Shown here: positions 17,302 through 26,386 of the stretch, piece by piece
Position numbering within the stretch: the first letter of the stretch is position 1
Layout: the number at the start of each line of letters is the position of its first letter
Assembly (NCBI RefSeq): GCF_017876295.1
Contig: NZ_JAGINT010000001.1
Coordinates: forward strand, 1,054,001 to 1,118,000
Direction: 5' to 3'
Length of the DNA: 64,000 nt
Source of the DNA: Kribbella aluminosa
GTDB taxonomy: Bacteria; Actinomycetota; Actinomycetes; Propionibacteriales; Kribbellaceae
Notes under the pieces: generated by a model
Told to the model about the DNA's origin: nothing
Database searches by the model: none
Seen by the model: only the letters and a program-made list of their open reading frames with translations
Program-made: the position numbers and the translations under genes

Positions 17302-18279
17302 GTGAGCACCGTGCGGCCGGAGGAGATCGCGGAGCAGGCGGAGCGGGTAGCGCCCCGCCTGCTCGAGCACCTGCCGCCGACGGCGTTCGTGCGGTACGAC
17401 GCGTTCAGCGAGGAGCTCGGCGCCGACGTGCTCGTCAAGTGCGAGCACCAGCAGCGCACGGGTTCGTTCAAGGCCCGCGGCGCGATGGCGAAAATCCTGA
17501 CGCTCTCCGACGAGCAGCGCGCGGCAGGTGTGGTCACCGCGTCCACCGGCAACCACGGGCTCGGTGTCGGCAACGCGCTGGCGACGCTCGGCGGCCACGG
17601 CATCGTGTATCTGCCGGAGAACGCCGCGCCGGGGAAGGTCGCCGCGCTCCGCCGGCTAGGTCTCGAACTGCGGGCCGAGGGCAACGACACCGGCGTACTG
17701 GAGCTGAAGGCCCGCGCGTACGCCGCCGAGCACGGGCTGACCTACGTCCCGCCGTACAACGACCCGGAGATCATCGCCGGGCAGGGCACCGTCGGTGTCG
17801 AGATCGTCGAGCAGCTCGCCGGTGCACCGCTCGACGCGGTCGTGGTCGCGGTCGGTGGCGGGGGACTGGTCAGCGGTGTCGCCGCCGTACTGCGGAAACA
17901 CCTGCCCGGGATCACCGTGTACGGCGCGCAACCGGCCGTCGACGATGCGATGGCGGCGTCCGTGCGGGCCGGCGAGATCGTGCAGATCGACGCCGGACAG
18001 ACCTTGTCGGACGGTACGGCGGGCAGCGTCGAGCCCGGGAGCATCACGTTCGAGCTGTGCCGGGACCTGGTCGACGACTGGGTGCTCGTGCCCGAGGACG
18101 CGATCCGGGACGCGTTGCGGCTGGTGATCGACACCGAGCACCAGTTGATCGAGGGCGCGGCGGCGCTCGCGTTCGCGGCCGCGCGCGAACGGCGTACCGA
18201 ACTCGCCGGGAAGCGGGTGGCGGTGGTGTCCTGCGGCGGCAACATGTCGTCCTCGACCTTGGTGCGCGCACTTGCGTGA
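17302..18279 (+). CDS. Threonine/serine dehydratase-like PLP enzyme
   Basis: A 325-residue fold-type II pyridoxal-phosphate enzyme. The PLP lysine lies in [13 protein letters not shown] (about residue 56), the substrate loop is [12 protein letters not shown], and the phosphate-binding glycine loop is [11 protein letters not shown]; the C-terminal [10 protein letters not shown] is also typical. Closest to threonine/serine dehydratase or serine racemase-like enzymes, which deaminate hydroxy amino acids; hydroxyaspartate dehydratase is another option. GTG 17302 follows CAGGAG. A 21-base tandem duplication places an almost identical CAGGAG-GTG pair 21 bases upstream. The 3' end overlaps the RNase Z gene by 8 bases, so the two are translationally coupled. 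Confidence 0.85.
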   Translation: MSTVRPEEIAEQAERVAPRLLEHLPPTAFVRYDAFSEELGADVLVKCEHQQRTGSFKARGAMAKILTLSDEQRAAGVVTASTGNHGLGVGNALATLGGHGIVYLPENAAPGKVAALRRLGLELRAEGNDTGVLELKARAYAAEHGLTYVPPYNDPEIIAGQGTVGVEIVEQLAGAPLDAVVVAVGGGGLVSGVAAVLRKHLPGITVYGAQPAVDDAMAASVRAGEIVQIDAGQTLSDGTAGSVEPGSITFELCRDLVDDWVLVPEDAIRDALRLVIDTEHQLIEGAAALAFAAARERRTELAGKRVAVVSCGGNMSSSTLVRALA

Positions 18280-19180
18280 GCTCGTCGTCCTCGGCACCGG
18301 CAGTCAGGTGCCGTCGCGGGAGCGGACGCAGAACGGGTACTTTCTGCGGTGGGACGACGAGGGGTTCCTGTTCGATCCGGGGGAGGGCACGCAGCGGCAG
18401 ATGATCTTTGCCGGGCTCTCGGCCGGGGCGATCACGCGGTTGTGTGTGACGCATTTCCACGGGGATCACTGCCTCGGGGTGCCAGGAGTGGTGCAGCGGT
18501 TGTCGCTGGACGGGGTGCCGCATCCGGTCCGGGCGCACTATCCGGCGTCGGGGCAGGCGTACTTCGACCGGTTGCGGAACGCCGCGTCGTTCTTCGAGCG
18601 GGCCGAGCTGGTCGAGGAGCCGGTGGAGGAGGACGGGCTGCTGTCGGTGGGGTCGTTCGGGCAGTTGTGGGCGCGGCGGCTGGAGCATTCGATCGAGTCG
18701 TTCGGGTACCAGCTGGTCGAGCCGGACGGGCGGCGGATGCTGCCGTCCAAGCTCGCGGAGTACGGCGTGACGGGACCTGCCGTCGGGCGGCTCCAACGGG
18801 CCGGTTCGATCGAGGTGGACGGCCGGATCGTGCGAGTGGAGGACGTCAGCGAGGTACGGCGCGGGCAGCGGTTCGCGTTCGTGATGGACACGCGGTTGTG
18901 CGAGAACGTGCTGCGGCTGGCCGCGGACGCCGACCTGCTGGTGATCGAGTCGACGTACCTGTCGGCGGAAGCGGAGCTGGCGCGCCGGTTCGGGCATCTG
19001 ACCGCGCGGCAGGCGGCGCGGGTCGCGGCCGAGTCCGGCGTACGGAAGCTGGTCCTGACGCACTTCTCCCAGCGGTACCTGGAGCCCGAGCGGTTCCACG
19101 AGGAGGCGGCGAAGGAGTTCTCCGGCGAGGTCGTGGTGGCGTCGGATCTCAGCAGAATCTCAGTTCCAACCCGTCGCTAG
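18272..19180 (+). CDS. RNase Z-like metallo-beta-lactamase fold hydrolase
   Basis: A 302-residue protein with the metallo-beta-lactamase motif [13 protein letters not shown] (about residues 63-75) that binds two zinc ions, an N-terminal [20 protein letters not shown] strand pair, and the later motifs [15 protein letters not shown] and LTHFSQRY typical of tRNase Z-type enzymes. Family members remove the 3' trailer of tRNA precursors lacking CCA; the two tRNA sequences in this window indeed lack an encoded CCA. Start TTG 18272 lies inside the end of the preceding dehydratase gene. A short type without the long exosite arm is possible, so a different MBL hydrolase role cannot be excluded. Confidence 0.8.
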   Translation: MRELVVLGTGSQVPSRERTQNGYFLRWDDEGFLFDPGEGTQRQMIFAGLSAGAITRLCVTHFHGDHCLGVPGVVQRLSLDGVPHPVRAHYPASGQAYFDRLRNAASFFERAELVEEPVEEDGLLSVGSFGQLWARRLEHSIESFGYQLVEPDGRRMLPSKLAEYGVTGPAVGRLQRAGSIEVDGRIVRVEDVSEVRRGQRFAFVMDTRLCENVLRLAADADLLVIESTYLSAEAELARRFGHLTARQAARVAAESGVRKLVLTHFSQRYLEPERFHEEAAKEFSGEVVVASDLSRISVPTRR

Positions 19181-19291
19181 CGAACAGTTAGTAACGGGTG
19201 GGCGAACAAGCCTGAACCCTTGCGGCGGCATCATCGGTCAGCATTAGCATTGCCCGCGAATGCAACGCCGATCCCCCAGGAGCAACCTCTC

Positions 19292-20416
19292 GTGCGCACT
19301 CCCCGTCCAGTTCCGGCGGCTGTGGCGCTGGTTGTTCTGGGAGCGGCGGCAGGCGTGACGGTATGGCGGCCCTGGGAAGGGGCGGCCGATGCGACCGGTG
19401 GGCCGAGTGGGATCAGCGTGTCGCGGAGCCAGTGCGGGCAGGGCTGGTCGGATGCGCGGACCGGGCGGCAGAAGGTCACGGTGCGCAACACCGGGGACGC
19501 GCCGGCGGAGGTGGACCTCGTCGAGGTCGGCAGCGGCAAGGTGTACGGCGAGGTCGAGGGGCTCGGGCCGAACACGAGCGCGCAGCTGGACGTGCAGCTC
19601 GGTGCCGGGAAGTACGCGATCCGCTGCCTGATCGAGGACACCGACCCGATCACCGGCCCGGCCGTCACGGTCACCGGCGACGGGCAGGGCGGACCGGGCG
19701 TGGTGCCGGTGACCAAGAACGACATGCTCCCGCTGGTGAAGAAGTACGAGGCCGGCGTCGCGCGCGGTGTCGCGGACCTGGTGACGAAGACGGACAAGCT
19801 GCGCGCCGACGTGGACGCCGGCCACCTGGACGCGGCCCGTACCGACTGGCTGGCCGCGCACCTGGCGTACAACTCGCTCGGGGCGGCGTACGGCGCGTTC
19901 GGGGACTTCGCCGGCAAGATCGACGGCTCCGGCGCCGGGTTCCACCCGCTGGAGAAAGGCCTGTGGCACAACGCATCCGCCGCGGCCCTGAAACCGATCG
20001 CGGACCAGCTGGCCGTCGACGTGCACGGCGTACAGAAGGACCTGCCGAACGAGCAGGTCGATCCGAACGACCTCGGCCTGCGCGCCCACGAGATCATGGA
20101 GAACGCGCTCCAGTTCGAGCTCACCGGCGAGAACGACCAGGGCAGCGGTACGTCGCTGAACACCGCGCTGGCCAACCTGAACGGTACGGCGACCGTGCTG
20201 GCCGTCCTCGACCCGGTCCTCAAACCCCGGTACGCCGACCTGCCGCAGGTGCAGAAGTGGGAGACCCGCGTGCGCGTGCTCCTGACCGCGCACCAGAACA
20301 CGCCCGTCGACAAGCTGGACCACACGACACGGCAACAGCTCAACGGCGCGGTCGGCGAACTCCTGGAGAAGCTGGCCCCGGTAGCCGCAATCTGCGACGT
20401 CCGGAGGGTTTCATGA
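19292..20416 (+). CDS. efeO: EfeO-type periplasmic iron-uptake protein
   Basis: A 374-residue exported protein with an N-terminal membrane-anchor helix ([19 protein letters not shown]). Residues about 35-125 form a cupredoxin-like domain ([21 protein letters not shown]) and about 140-370 an imelysin/M75 domain, with the metal motif [10 protein letters not shown] (HxxE). EfeO binds ferrous/ferric iron for the EfeUOB importer. GTG 19292 follows CAGGAGCAACCTCTC. Its last codon overlaps the EfeB start by 4 bases. No EfeU permease gene is next to it: the upstream neighbour is the RNase Z-like gene. No clear DtxR or Fur box was found in the 111-base leader. Confidence 0.9.
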   Translation: MRTPRPVPAAVALVVLGAAAGVTVWRPWEGAADATGGPSGISVSRSQCGQGWSDARTGRQKVTVRNTGDAPAEVDLVEVGSGKVYGEVEGLGPNTSAQLDVQLGAGKYAIRCLIEDTDPITGPAVTVTGDGQGGPGVVPVTKNDMLPLVKKYEAGVARGVADLVTKTDKLRADVDAGHLDAARTDWLAAHLAYNSLGAAYGAFGDFAGKIDGSGAGFHPLEKGLWHNASAAALKPIADQLAVDVHGVQKDLPNEQVDPNDLGLRAHEIMENALQFELTGENDQGSGTSLNTALANLNGTATVLAVLDPVLKPRYADLPQVQKWETRVRVLLTAHQNTPVDKLDHTTRQQLNGAVGELLEKLAPVAAICDVRRVS

Positions 20417-21639
20417 GTGACGTCGGCCGCCGGTCGTTCCTCCGGGGTGCACTTGCCGGCGCGGGCGCTGCGGCGGTAGCGGGTGCCGGTGCGGTGGCGG
20501 CCGACGGGCTGACCGGGGTTGCCGCGAACGCCGACGCGGCGACGCCGACGGCCGTGCCGTTTCACGGCGTACATCAGGCGGGCATCGTGACGCCGCAGCA
20601 GAAGAGGGCGGTCTTCGCGTCGTTCGACGTGATCGCCGCGGACAAGGGCGAGCTGACCGACCTGTTCAAGACGCTGACCGAGCGGGCGCGGCTGCTCACC
20701 ACGGGCGGTTCGCTGCCGCCGCTGGGTATCACCGCTCCGCCGGCCGACTCAGGCGTACTCGGGCCGGACATGCCGGGCGACGACCTGACGGTCACCGTCG
20801 GCGTGGGCGCCTCACTGTTCGACGCGCGGTACGGCCTCAAGAACCTGAAGCCGGCGAAGCTCACGGCGATGAAGGAGTTCCCGAACGACAGCCTCGACGA
20901 GGCCTTGTGTCACGGGGATCTGAGCCTGCAACTGTGCGCGTCCGACACCGACATCGTGCTGCACGCGCTGCGCGACATCGCCCGGCACACCCGCGGTGCG
21001 ATGCAACTGCGCTGGCGGGTCGACGGGTTCCAGAGCCCGCCGCGGCCGGCCGGTGCGCCGCGCAACCTGATGGGCTTCAAGGACGGCATCGTCAAGCCGG
21101 CGGCCGGCGACCAGGACAAGCTCGTGTGGGTCGGTCAGGGGAACGGCGAACCGGCCTGGACCGAGGGCGGCAGCTACCAGGTACTGCGCCAGATCCGGAT
21201 GCTCGTCGAGTTCTGGGACCGGGTGTCGCTCGGCGAGCAGGAGAACATGTTCGGCCGCCGCCGGGACACCGGTGCGCCGCTGGACGGCAACAGCGAGACC
21301 GACGTACCGAACTACGCGGCTGACCCGACCGGCGGGGCGATCCCGCTGACCAGCCACATCCGCAAGGCGAACCCGCGGACCCCGGCGACGGCGGCCAGCC
21401 AGTTCCTGCGGCGGGGCTACAACTACGACAAGGGCACCGACGCCGTCGGTGACCTGGACCTGGGGCTGCTGTTCTGCGCTTATCAGCAGGACATCGCCCG
21501 GCAGTTCGAGGCTGTCCAGACCCGGCTGACCGACGAGCCGCTCGTCGACTACATCCGGCCGGTCGGTGGCGGCTATTTCTTCACGCTTCCCGGTGTACGG
21601 GACGGCAACGACCACTTCGGGCGGTCGTTGCTCGCATGA
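20413..21639 (+). CDS. efeB: EfeB deferrochelatase/peroxidase (DyP type), Tat-exported
   Basis: A 408-residue haem peroxidase. The N-terminus has a twin-arginine signal ([17 protein letters not shown]), so it is exported folded. The DyP-family signature is [12 protein letters not shown] (GxxDG, about residues 218-225), and the distal Arg and proximal His region is in LFDARYG and the [10 protein letters not shown] segment. EfeB oxidises Fe(II) or strips iron from haem for EfeO. ATG 20413 overlaps the efeO stop (ATGA), implying translational coupling. The next gene, a secreted phosphoesterase, starts 23 bases after it and probably belongs to the same operon. Confidence 0.92.
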   Translation: MSDVGRRSFLRGALAGAGAAAVAGAGAVAADGLTGVAANADAATPTAVPFHGVHQAGIVTPQQKRAVFASFDVIAADKGELTDLFKTLTERARLLTTGGSLPPLGITAPPADSGVLGPDMPGDDLTVTVGVGASLFDARYGLKNLKPAKLTAMKEFPNDSLDEALCHGDLSLQLCASDTDIVLHALRDIARHTRGAMQLRWRVDGFQSPPRPAGAPRNLMGFKDGIVKPAAGDQDKLVWVGQGNGEPAWTEGGSYQVLRQIRMLVEFWDRVSLGEQENMFGRRRDTGAPLDGNSETDVPNYAADPTGGAIPLTSHIRKANPRTPATAASQFLRRGYNYDKGTDAVGDLDLGLLFCAYQQDIARQFEAVQTRLTDEPLVDYIRPVGGGYFFTLPGVRDGNDHFGRSLLA

Positions 21640-21662
21640 GGTATTCATCAGGAGGAGAAGGC

Positions 21663-23291
21663 ATGCGCGCAAGACTCCCTGTCGCCGCCACGGCCGTTGC
21701 GGCCGCGACGGGCTTGTTGCTGGCCGCCTGTGGCGCGCCCGGCGGCACCCAGCAGGTGACCAACGCAGGCGCGGCGTTCACGGCGGCGGACGCCGCGTCG
21801 TACCACCCGGCGGGGACGACCACGCCGATCAAGCACGTGGTGGTGATCTTCGGCGAGAACATCTCGTTCGACCACTACTTCGGCACCTACCCGAAGGCGG
21901 CCAACACCGACGGTACGCCGTTCACGGCCGCCCGGCACACGCCCAAGGTCGATGGCCTGACCAACAAGCTGCTGACGAACAACCCGAACGCGTACAACCC
22001 GAAGCGGCTCGCGTCGTCGCAGGCGCTGACCTGCGACCAGAACCACGGCTACTCCGCGGAGCAGAAGGCCGTCAACGGCGGCAAGGCCGACAAGTTCGTC
22101 GAGTTCACCGAGACGTCCAAGTGCACCGGTCAGCCCGTCCTGTTCGGCGAGCCGGGCCTGGTGATGGACTACTACGACGGCAACACCGTCACCGCGATGT
22201 GGAACTACGCGCAGCACTACTCGATGAGCGACAACTCGTTCAACACCGTGTACGGCCCGTCCACCCCGGGCGCGCTGAACCTGATCTCCGGCCAGACCCA
22301 CGGCGGCCAGGCGTACGACCCGAAGACGGGTCAGCCGACCACCGACGCGTACGCCGTACAGTCGCCGGACAAGAACGGCATCGGGACGATCACCAACGAC
22401 CCCGACCCGTACTACGACGACTGCTCGAACAACAACGGCAAGGCCTCGAACAACCTGGCCGTGATGCACGGGCAGAACGTCGGTGACCTGCTGAACAAGC
22501 AGAACGTCACCTGGGGCTGGTTCCAGGGCGGCTTCAAGCCGACCGGTGCGGCGAACGGCAAGGCCGTCTGCGGCGCGTCGCACGCCAACATCGGCGGCAA
22601 CACGGCGAACGACTACAGCCCGCACCACTCGCCGTTCCAGTACTACAAGTCGACGTCGAACCCGAAGCACCTGGCGCCGTCGTCGGTGGCCGCGATCGGT
22701 CACACCGACCAGGCCAACCACCAGTACGACACGTCGGACTTCGACGCGGCGCTGGCGGCGAACAACCTGCCGGCGGTCAGCTTCCTGAAGGCCGGCGAGT
22801 ACCAGGACGGCCACGCCGGGTACTCCGACCCGCTGGACGAGCAGGCGTTCGTCGTCAAGGAGATCAACGCGCTGCAGAAGTCGCCGGAGTGGAAGTCCAC
22901 CGCGATCGTCCTGGCCTACGACGACTCCGACGGCTGGTACGACCACGTCACGCCGCCGAGCGTCAACGGCTCGAACGACGCGGCGCTCGACCAGGCGGCG
23001 CTGTGCGGCAAGAAGCACGTCGCCGGCGGGTACGCCGACCGCTGCGGCTACGGTCCGCGGCTGCCGCTGCTGGTGGTCTCGCCGTACGCGAAGACCAACC
23101 ACGTCGACCACTCGCTGACCGACCAGTCCTCGATCCTGAAGTTCATCGAGGACAACTGGCGGACCGGCCGGATCGGCGACCACTCGTTCGACCAGCGGGC
23201 CGGCAGCCTGAACAGCATGTTCAACTGGTGGTCGCGCCCGAACACCAAACAGCTGATCCTCGACCCGAAGACCGGGGCCGTCGTCAGCTGA
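21663..23291 (+). CDS. Secreted phosphoesterase (phospholipase C/acid phosphatase family) lipoprotein
   Basis: A 542-residue exported protein with signal peptide and lipobox LLAACG (Cys about 23). The phosphoesterase domain (PF04185) is clear: HVVVIFGENISFDHYFGTYP with the metal/catalytic ENxSFDHYFG motif, YGPSTPGALNLISG, later FVVKEINALQKSPEWKSTAI, LAYDDSDGWYDHVTPP and RLPLLVVSPYAKTNHVDHS. Family members cleave phospholipids or phosphate monoesters outside the cell. ATG 21663 follows AGGAGGAGAAGGC; the upstream ATG at 21636 overlaps efeB. Position behind efeO-efeB suggests joint control, perhaps linking iron and phosphate acquisition, but that is inference. Confidence 0.88.
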   Translation: MRARLPVAATAVAAATGLLLAACGAPGGTQQVTNAGAAFTAADAASYHPAGTTTPIKHVVVIFGENISFDHYFGTYPKAANTDGTPFTAARHTPKVDGLTNKLLTNNPNAYNPKRLASSQALTCDQNHGYSAEQKAVNGGKADKFVEFTETSKCTGQPVLFGEPGLVMDYYDGNTVTAMWNYAQHYSMSDNSFNTVYGPSTPGALNLISGQTHGGQAYDPKTGQPTTDAYAVQSPDKNGIGTITNDPDPYYDDCSNNNGKASNNLAVMHGQNVGDLLNKQNVTWGWFQGGFKPTGAANGKAVCGASHANIGGNTANDYSPHHSPFQYYKSTSNPKHLAPSSVAAIGHTDQANHQYDTSDFDAALAANNLPAVSFLKAGEYQDGHAGYSDPLDEQAFVVKEINALQKSPEWKSTAIVLAYDDSDGWYDHVTPPSVNGSNDAALDQAALCGKKHVAGGYADRCGYGPRLPLLVVSPYAKTNHVDHSLTDQSSILKFIEDNWRTGRIGDHSFDQRAGSLNSMFNWWSRPNTKQLILDPKTGAVVS

Positions 23292-23296
23292 TCGTC

Positions 23297-24112
23297 CTAC
23301 CGAATGCCCTGGTCGGCGAGGAAGTCGTCGATCAGGGCATTCACCTGTTCCGGGGACTCCAGCGCCGCCAGGTGGGCGGACTGCTCGAGTACGACGAAAC
23401 GTGCGCCGGGGATGGAATCCGCCATCTCCTCGGTCTCGGCGACCGGGAACGTCTTGTCCTCGGCACCCGCGACGACCAGAACCGGCGTCCGGATCCGGCC
23501 GAAGAGCGCGCGCTGGTCGGGGCGGTTCGGGACCACGCTGGTGACCGCGTGCATTCCGGAGCGGACGTTCACCTTGCCGGTCAGTTCGTTGACCTTGGCA
23601 ACGACCTCGGGTTTGTCGCGTTTCGCCGTCGGGCCGAGGAACGCGTCCCGGACCGGGCCTTTCAGCGGTCCGCGGATGCCGCCCAGTAGCTGCGCGGTCC
23701 TGGTGAGTACGCCGTACTCGAAGCGCTGCCGTCTTTTCGCCGGCGAGGCGGTGGCGTTCATCAGGACGGCGATGCCGGTCCGGTCCGGGTGCAGGGCGGC
23801 GAACGTGCCGCCGATCATCCCGCCCCAGCTGTTGCCGACCAGATGTAGTTTGTCGACCTTCAGATTGTCGGCAATCGACACTACGACGTCGGCGCACTGC
23901 GCGAAGTTGAACGGCTGCGTGAGCAGCTCGCTGCCGCCGTGCCCGGGCGGGTCGACCAGGACCACCTGGAAGCGGGCCGCGAAATGCGCGGCCTGGGCCG
24001 ACCAGAGCGTGCCGTCCATGAGCAGGCTCGGCCAGAACAGCATCACCTGCCCCGACCCGTCGACGCGCAGACGGATCCGGCCCAGCACGGTCTCGACGTA
24101 CCGATCCTGCAT
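23297..24112 (-). CDS. Alpha/beta-fold hydrolase
   Basis: A 271-residue hydrolase. The nucleophile elbow is VGNSWGGMIGG (Ser in G-N-S-W-G, about residue 95), a classic alpha/beta hydrolase motif; VDPPGHGGSE follows strand 4, VLVVAGAEDKTFP contains the acid residue, and EQSAHLAALESPEQVN the His. Close to the haloalkane-dehalogenase/3-oxoadipate enol-lactonase-like group. ATG 24112 lies only 16 bases after the WYL regulator stop on the same strand, so the two are probably cotranscribed. The 3' end is 5 bases from the convergent phosphoesterase gene. Confidence 0.82.
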   Translation of the reverse strand: MQDRYVETVLGRIRLRVDGSGQVMLFWPSLLMDGTLWSAQAAHFAARFQVVLVDPPGHGGSELLTQPFNFAQCADVVVSIADNLKVDKLHLVGNSWGGMIGGTFAALHPDRTGIAVLMNATASPAKRRQRFEYGVLTRTAQLLGGIRGPLKGPVRDAFLGPTAKRDKPEVVAKVNELTGKVNVRSGMHAVTSVVPNRPDQRALFGRIRTPVLVVAGAEDKTFPVAETEEMADSIPGARFVVLEQSAHLAALESPEQVNALIDDFLADQGIR

Positions 24113-24128
24113 GCCTGAACGGTAACGG

Positions 24129-25073
24129 TCAGCGGGACGGAATCGCGGCTGCCAGGCGCGTCGTCAGCGCGCGGATCGCGTCGATCAGCTCCGGCGGGTC
24201 CTGGACCTCGAAGGGCAGACCGAGGATGCCGAGGTACAGCGCGATCTGGTCGAGCGAGTTCGCACCGGTCTCCACGAGCGTCGTCGAGTCGTCGATCGGG
24301 GTCACCGACGCGACGTTGGGCCCGTAGCGGTCGGCGACCTCCGCGGCGGAGGCGTGCACCAGGATCCGCGCGCGGTAGCGGTAGCCGCCGTACGCGACGC
24401 CGCGGTTCGTGGACGCCAGCTCGGGTACCTCGCGCGGCGTGAACCGCGGGCCGGTCGGGATCCGCGGCTCCAGCCGGTCGACGCGGAACGTGCGCCAGTC
24501 GTCGCGGTCGAGGTCCCACGCGACCAGGTACCACCGCCGCCCGGTGTGCACGAGCCGGTGCGGCTCGGTCGTCCGCGTGGTCGCCGTACCGTCGTGGTTG
24601 CGGTAGTCGAAGCGCAGCCGGTGATGGTCGCGGCAGGCGGCGGCGACGGCCAGCAGTACGTCGGGTTGGACGGACGGGCCGCCCGCGGGCGTGACGGTGA
24701 CCTGCTGGAGCAGCTCGATGCGGTACCGCAGCCGGGACGGCAGGACCTGTTCGAGCTTGGTGAGTGCGCGTACCGACGCCTCCTCGGTGCCCGCGACGGT
24801 CCCGTTGGCCGCAGCGCGCAGGCCGACCGCGACGGCGACTGCTTCCTCGTCGTCGAGCAGCAGCGGCGGGAGCGCGGCACCGGCGCCCAGGCGGTAGCCG
24901 GCCACCCCCGGTACGGCGTCCACCGGGTAGCCGAGGTTGCGCAGCTTGTCGACGTCCCGCCGTACCGTCCGGACGCCGACCCCCAGCTCACCGGCCAGGG
25001 CGGTGCCGCTCCACTCCTTGGGTTGCTGCAGGAGGCTCAGCAGCCTGAGCAGTCGTGCGGACGTTTCGATCAT
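24129..25073 (-). CDS. WYL-domain (YafY/PafC-like) transcriptional regulator
   Basis: A 314-residue regulator with an N-terminal HTH (about residues 1-60: [42 protein letters not shown]) and a WYL domain around 140-220 ([34 protein letters not shown], with W-Y-L visible), then a WCX extension. WYL domains sense small ligands or nucleic acids. It is divergent from the epoxide hydrolase gene, and a TAGGAC/GTCCTA dyad lies between them, so it very probably represses or activates that gene. ATG 25073 starts the conserved [12 protein letters not shown]. Confidence 0.87.
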   Translation of the reverse strand: MIETSARLLRLLSLLQQPKEWSGTALAGELGVGVRTVRRDVDKLRNLGYPVDAVPGVAGYRLGAGAALPPLLLDDEEAVAVAVGLRAAANGTVAGTEEASVRALTKLEQVLPSRLRYRIELLQQVTVTPAGGPSVQPDVLLAVAAACRDHHRLRFDYRNHDGTATTRTTEPHRLVHTGRRWYLVAWDLDRDDWRTFRVDRLEPRIPTGPRFTPREVPELASTNRGVAYGGYRYRARILVHASAAEVADRYGPNVASVTPIDDSTTLVETGANSLDQIALYLGILGLPFEVQDPPELIDAIRALTTRLAAAIPSR

Positions 25074-25094
25074 TTCTTCAGTCTGGCAGGTAGC

Positions 25095-25113
25095 TAGGAC
25101 CGAAGCTGTCCTA
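25095..25113. promoter_or_regulatory. Operator-like dyad between WYL regulator and epoxide hydrolase
   Basis: TAGGAC and GTCCTA are separated by 7 bases in the 61-bp divergent intergenic region. This form of dyad is typical in front of YafY-type regulators in actinobacteria. It likely covers both promoters. Confidence 0.65.
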
Positions 25114-25134
25114 ATCAGGTGTGAAACTGGAGCC

Positions 25135-26274
25135 ATGATCAAGGAATTCAGCATCGACATCCCGCAGAGCACGCTCGACGACCTCGCCGCCAAGCTGGCG
25201 AGCACCCGCTTCCCCGCCGCGCTGCCGGGCGACGACTGGACCACCGGCGTCCCGGTGTCCTGGCTCTCGTCGCTCGCCGAGTACTGGCGCACCTCGTACG
25301 ACTGGCGCGCGGCGGAGAAGGAGCTGAACGCGTACCCGCAGTTCACCACCGAGATCGACGGGCAGCGGATCCACTTCATCCACGTCCGCTCGGCGGAGCC
25401 GGACGCGCTGCCGCTGCTGCTCACGCACGGCTGGCCGGGGTCGATCGTCGAGTTCCTGGACCTGATCGGCCCGCTGACCGACCCGGTCGCTTTCGGTGGG
25501 CAGGCCGCGGACGCGTTCGACGTGGTGATCCCGGCGCTGCCCGGGTTCGGGTTCTCCGGGCCGACTTCGGACGACAACTGGACTTCTCTGCGGATCGGGC
25601 GGGCCTGGGCTTCGCTGATGAGCGAGCTCGGGTACGAGCGGTACGGCGTACAGGGTGGTGACCTCGGCGGGTCGGTGTCGCCCGAGGTGGGGCGGGTCGA
25701 TCCTTCGCGGGTCGTCGGCGTGCACACGAACGGCGGGACGAACCTGCCGCCGTTGCAGATCTCCGACGAGGAGCTGCAGACGCTGACCCCGCTGGAGCAG
25801 GACAAGATGGCGCGGATCGCGCAGTTCATGAACGACGAGTTCGGCTACATCTCGATCCAGTCGACCCGGCCGCAGACGCTCGCGTACGGGCTGGTGGACT
25901 CGCCGGTGGCGCAACTGGCCTGGATCATGGACAAGTTCAAGGCCTGGACGTGGCCGGCGGACTCCTTGCCGGAGGCAATCATCAGCAAGGACCGGCTGCT
26001 GACCAACGTGATGATGTACTGGCTGACCGGGACCGGCGGGACCGCGGCGTACGTCGGGTATGCGCAGCCGCGCTCGTGGGCGCCGCGGCCGAGCTCCGGC
26101 GTACCGACTGCTGTGCTCGCGACCGCGCACGACGTGGCGATCCGCCGGTACTGCGAGGCCTCGAACAACATCACCCGCTGGACGGACCTCGACCACGGCG
26201 GCCACTTCGCAGCGCTCGAGGTGCCGGACGTGCTGGTTGCCGACGTACGGGAGTTCTTCCGCGACCTGCGGTGA
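25135..26274 (+). CDS. Epoxide hydrolase (N-terminal EHN domain type)
   Basis: A 379-residue alpha/beta hydrolase with the epoxide-hydrolase N-terminal domain (residues about 1-110: [39 protein letters not shown]). The oxyanion motif is [14 protein letters not shown] (HGWPGS), and the nucleophile is the Asp of [15 protein letters not shown] (about residue 180). The His is in [15 protein letters not shown] near the end. It adds water to epoxides to give diols; microsomal epoxide hydrolase is a relative. ATG 25135 follows TGGAGCC. Control by the divergent WYL regulator is likely. Confidence 0.88.
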   Translation: MIKEFSIDIPQSTLDDLAAKLASTRFPAALPGDDWTTGVPVSWLSSLAEYWRTSYDWRAAEKELNAYPQFTTEIDGQRIHFIHVRSAEPDALPLLLTHGWPGSIVEFLDLIGPLTDPVAFGGQAADAFDVVIPALPGFGFSGPTSDDNWTSLRIGRAWASLMSELGYERYGVQGGDLGGSVSPEVGRVDPSRVVGVHTNGGTNLPPLQISDEELQTLTPLEQDKMARIAQFMNDEFGYISIQSTRPQTLAYGLVDSPVAQLAWIMDKFKAWTWPADSLPEAIISKDRLLTNVMMYWLTGTGGTAAYVGYAQPRSWAPRPSSGVPTAVLATAHDVAIRRYCEASNNITRWTDLDHGGHFAALEVPDVLVADVREFFRDLR

Positions 26275-26386
26275 ACCCGGGCCTTGCAGCGGATTCTCAG
26301 CTGATTCATTGGTTGGGCCGATGGAGTTCTCAGTCTGGCGCGGTCTACTCGTAACAGAGGGAATTGGGCCGAGGAGGGCGACAGCA

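Noticed and set aside
12562..17598. A 1678-codon open frame on the minus strand
   Set aside because: It lies antisense to GlyRS and across the lipoprotein gene; its Arg/His/Gln/Asp-rich, repeat-poor composition is typical of a shadow frame in high-GC DNA.
19181..19291. Iron-box (DtxR/IdeR or Fur) before efeO
   Set aside because: Only a weak GCATT-N7-AATGC dyad is present, which does not match known iron boxes.
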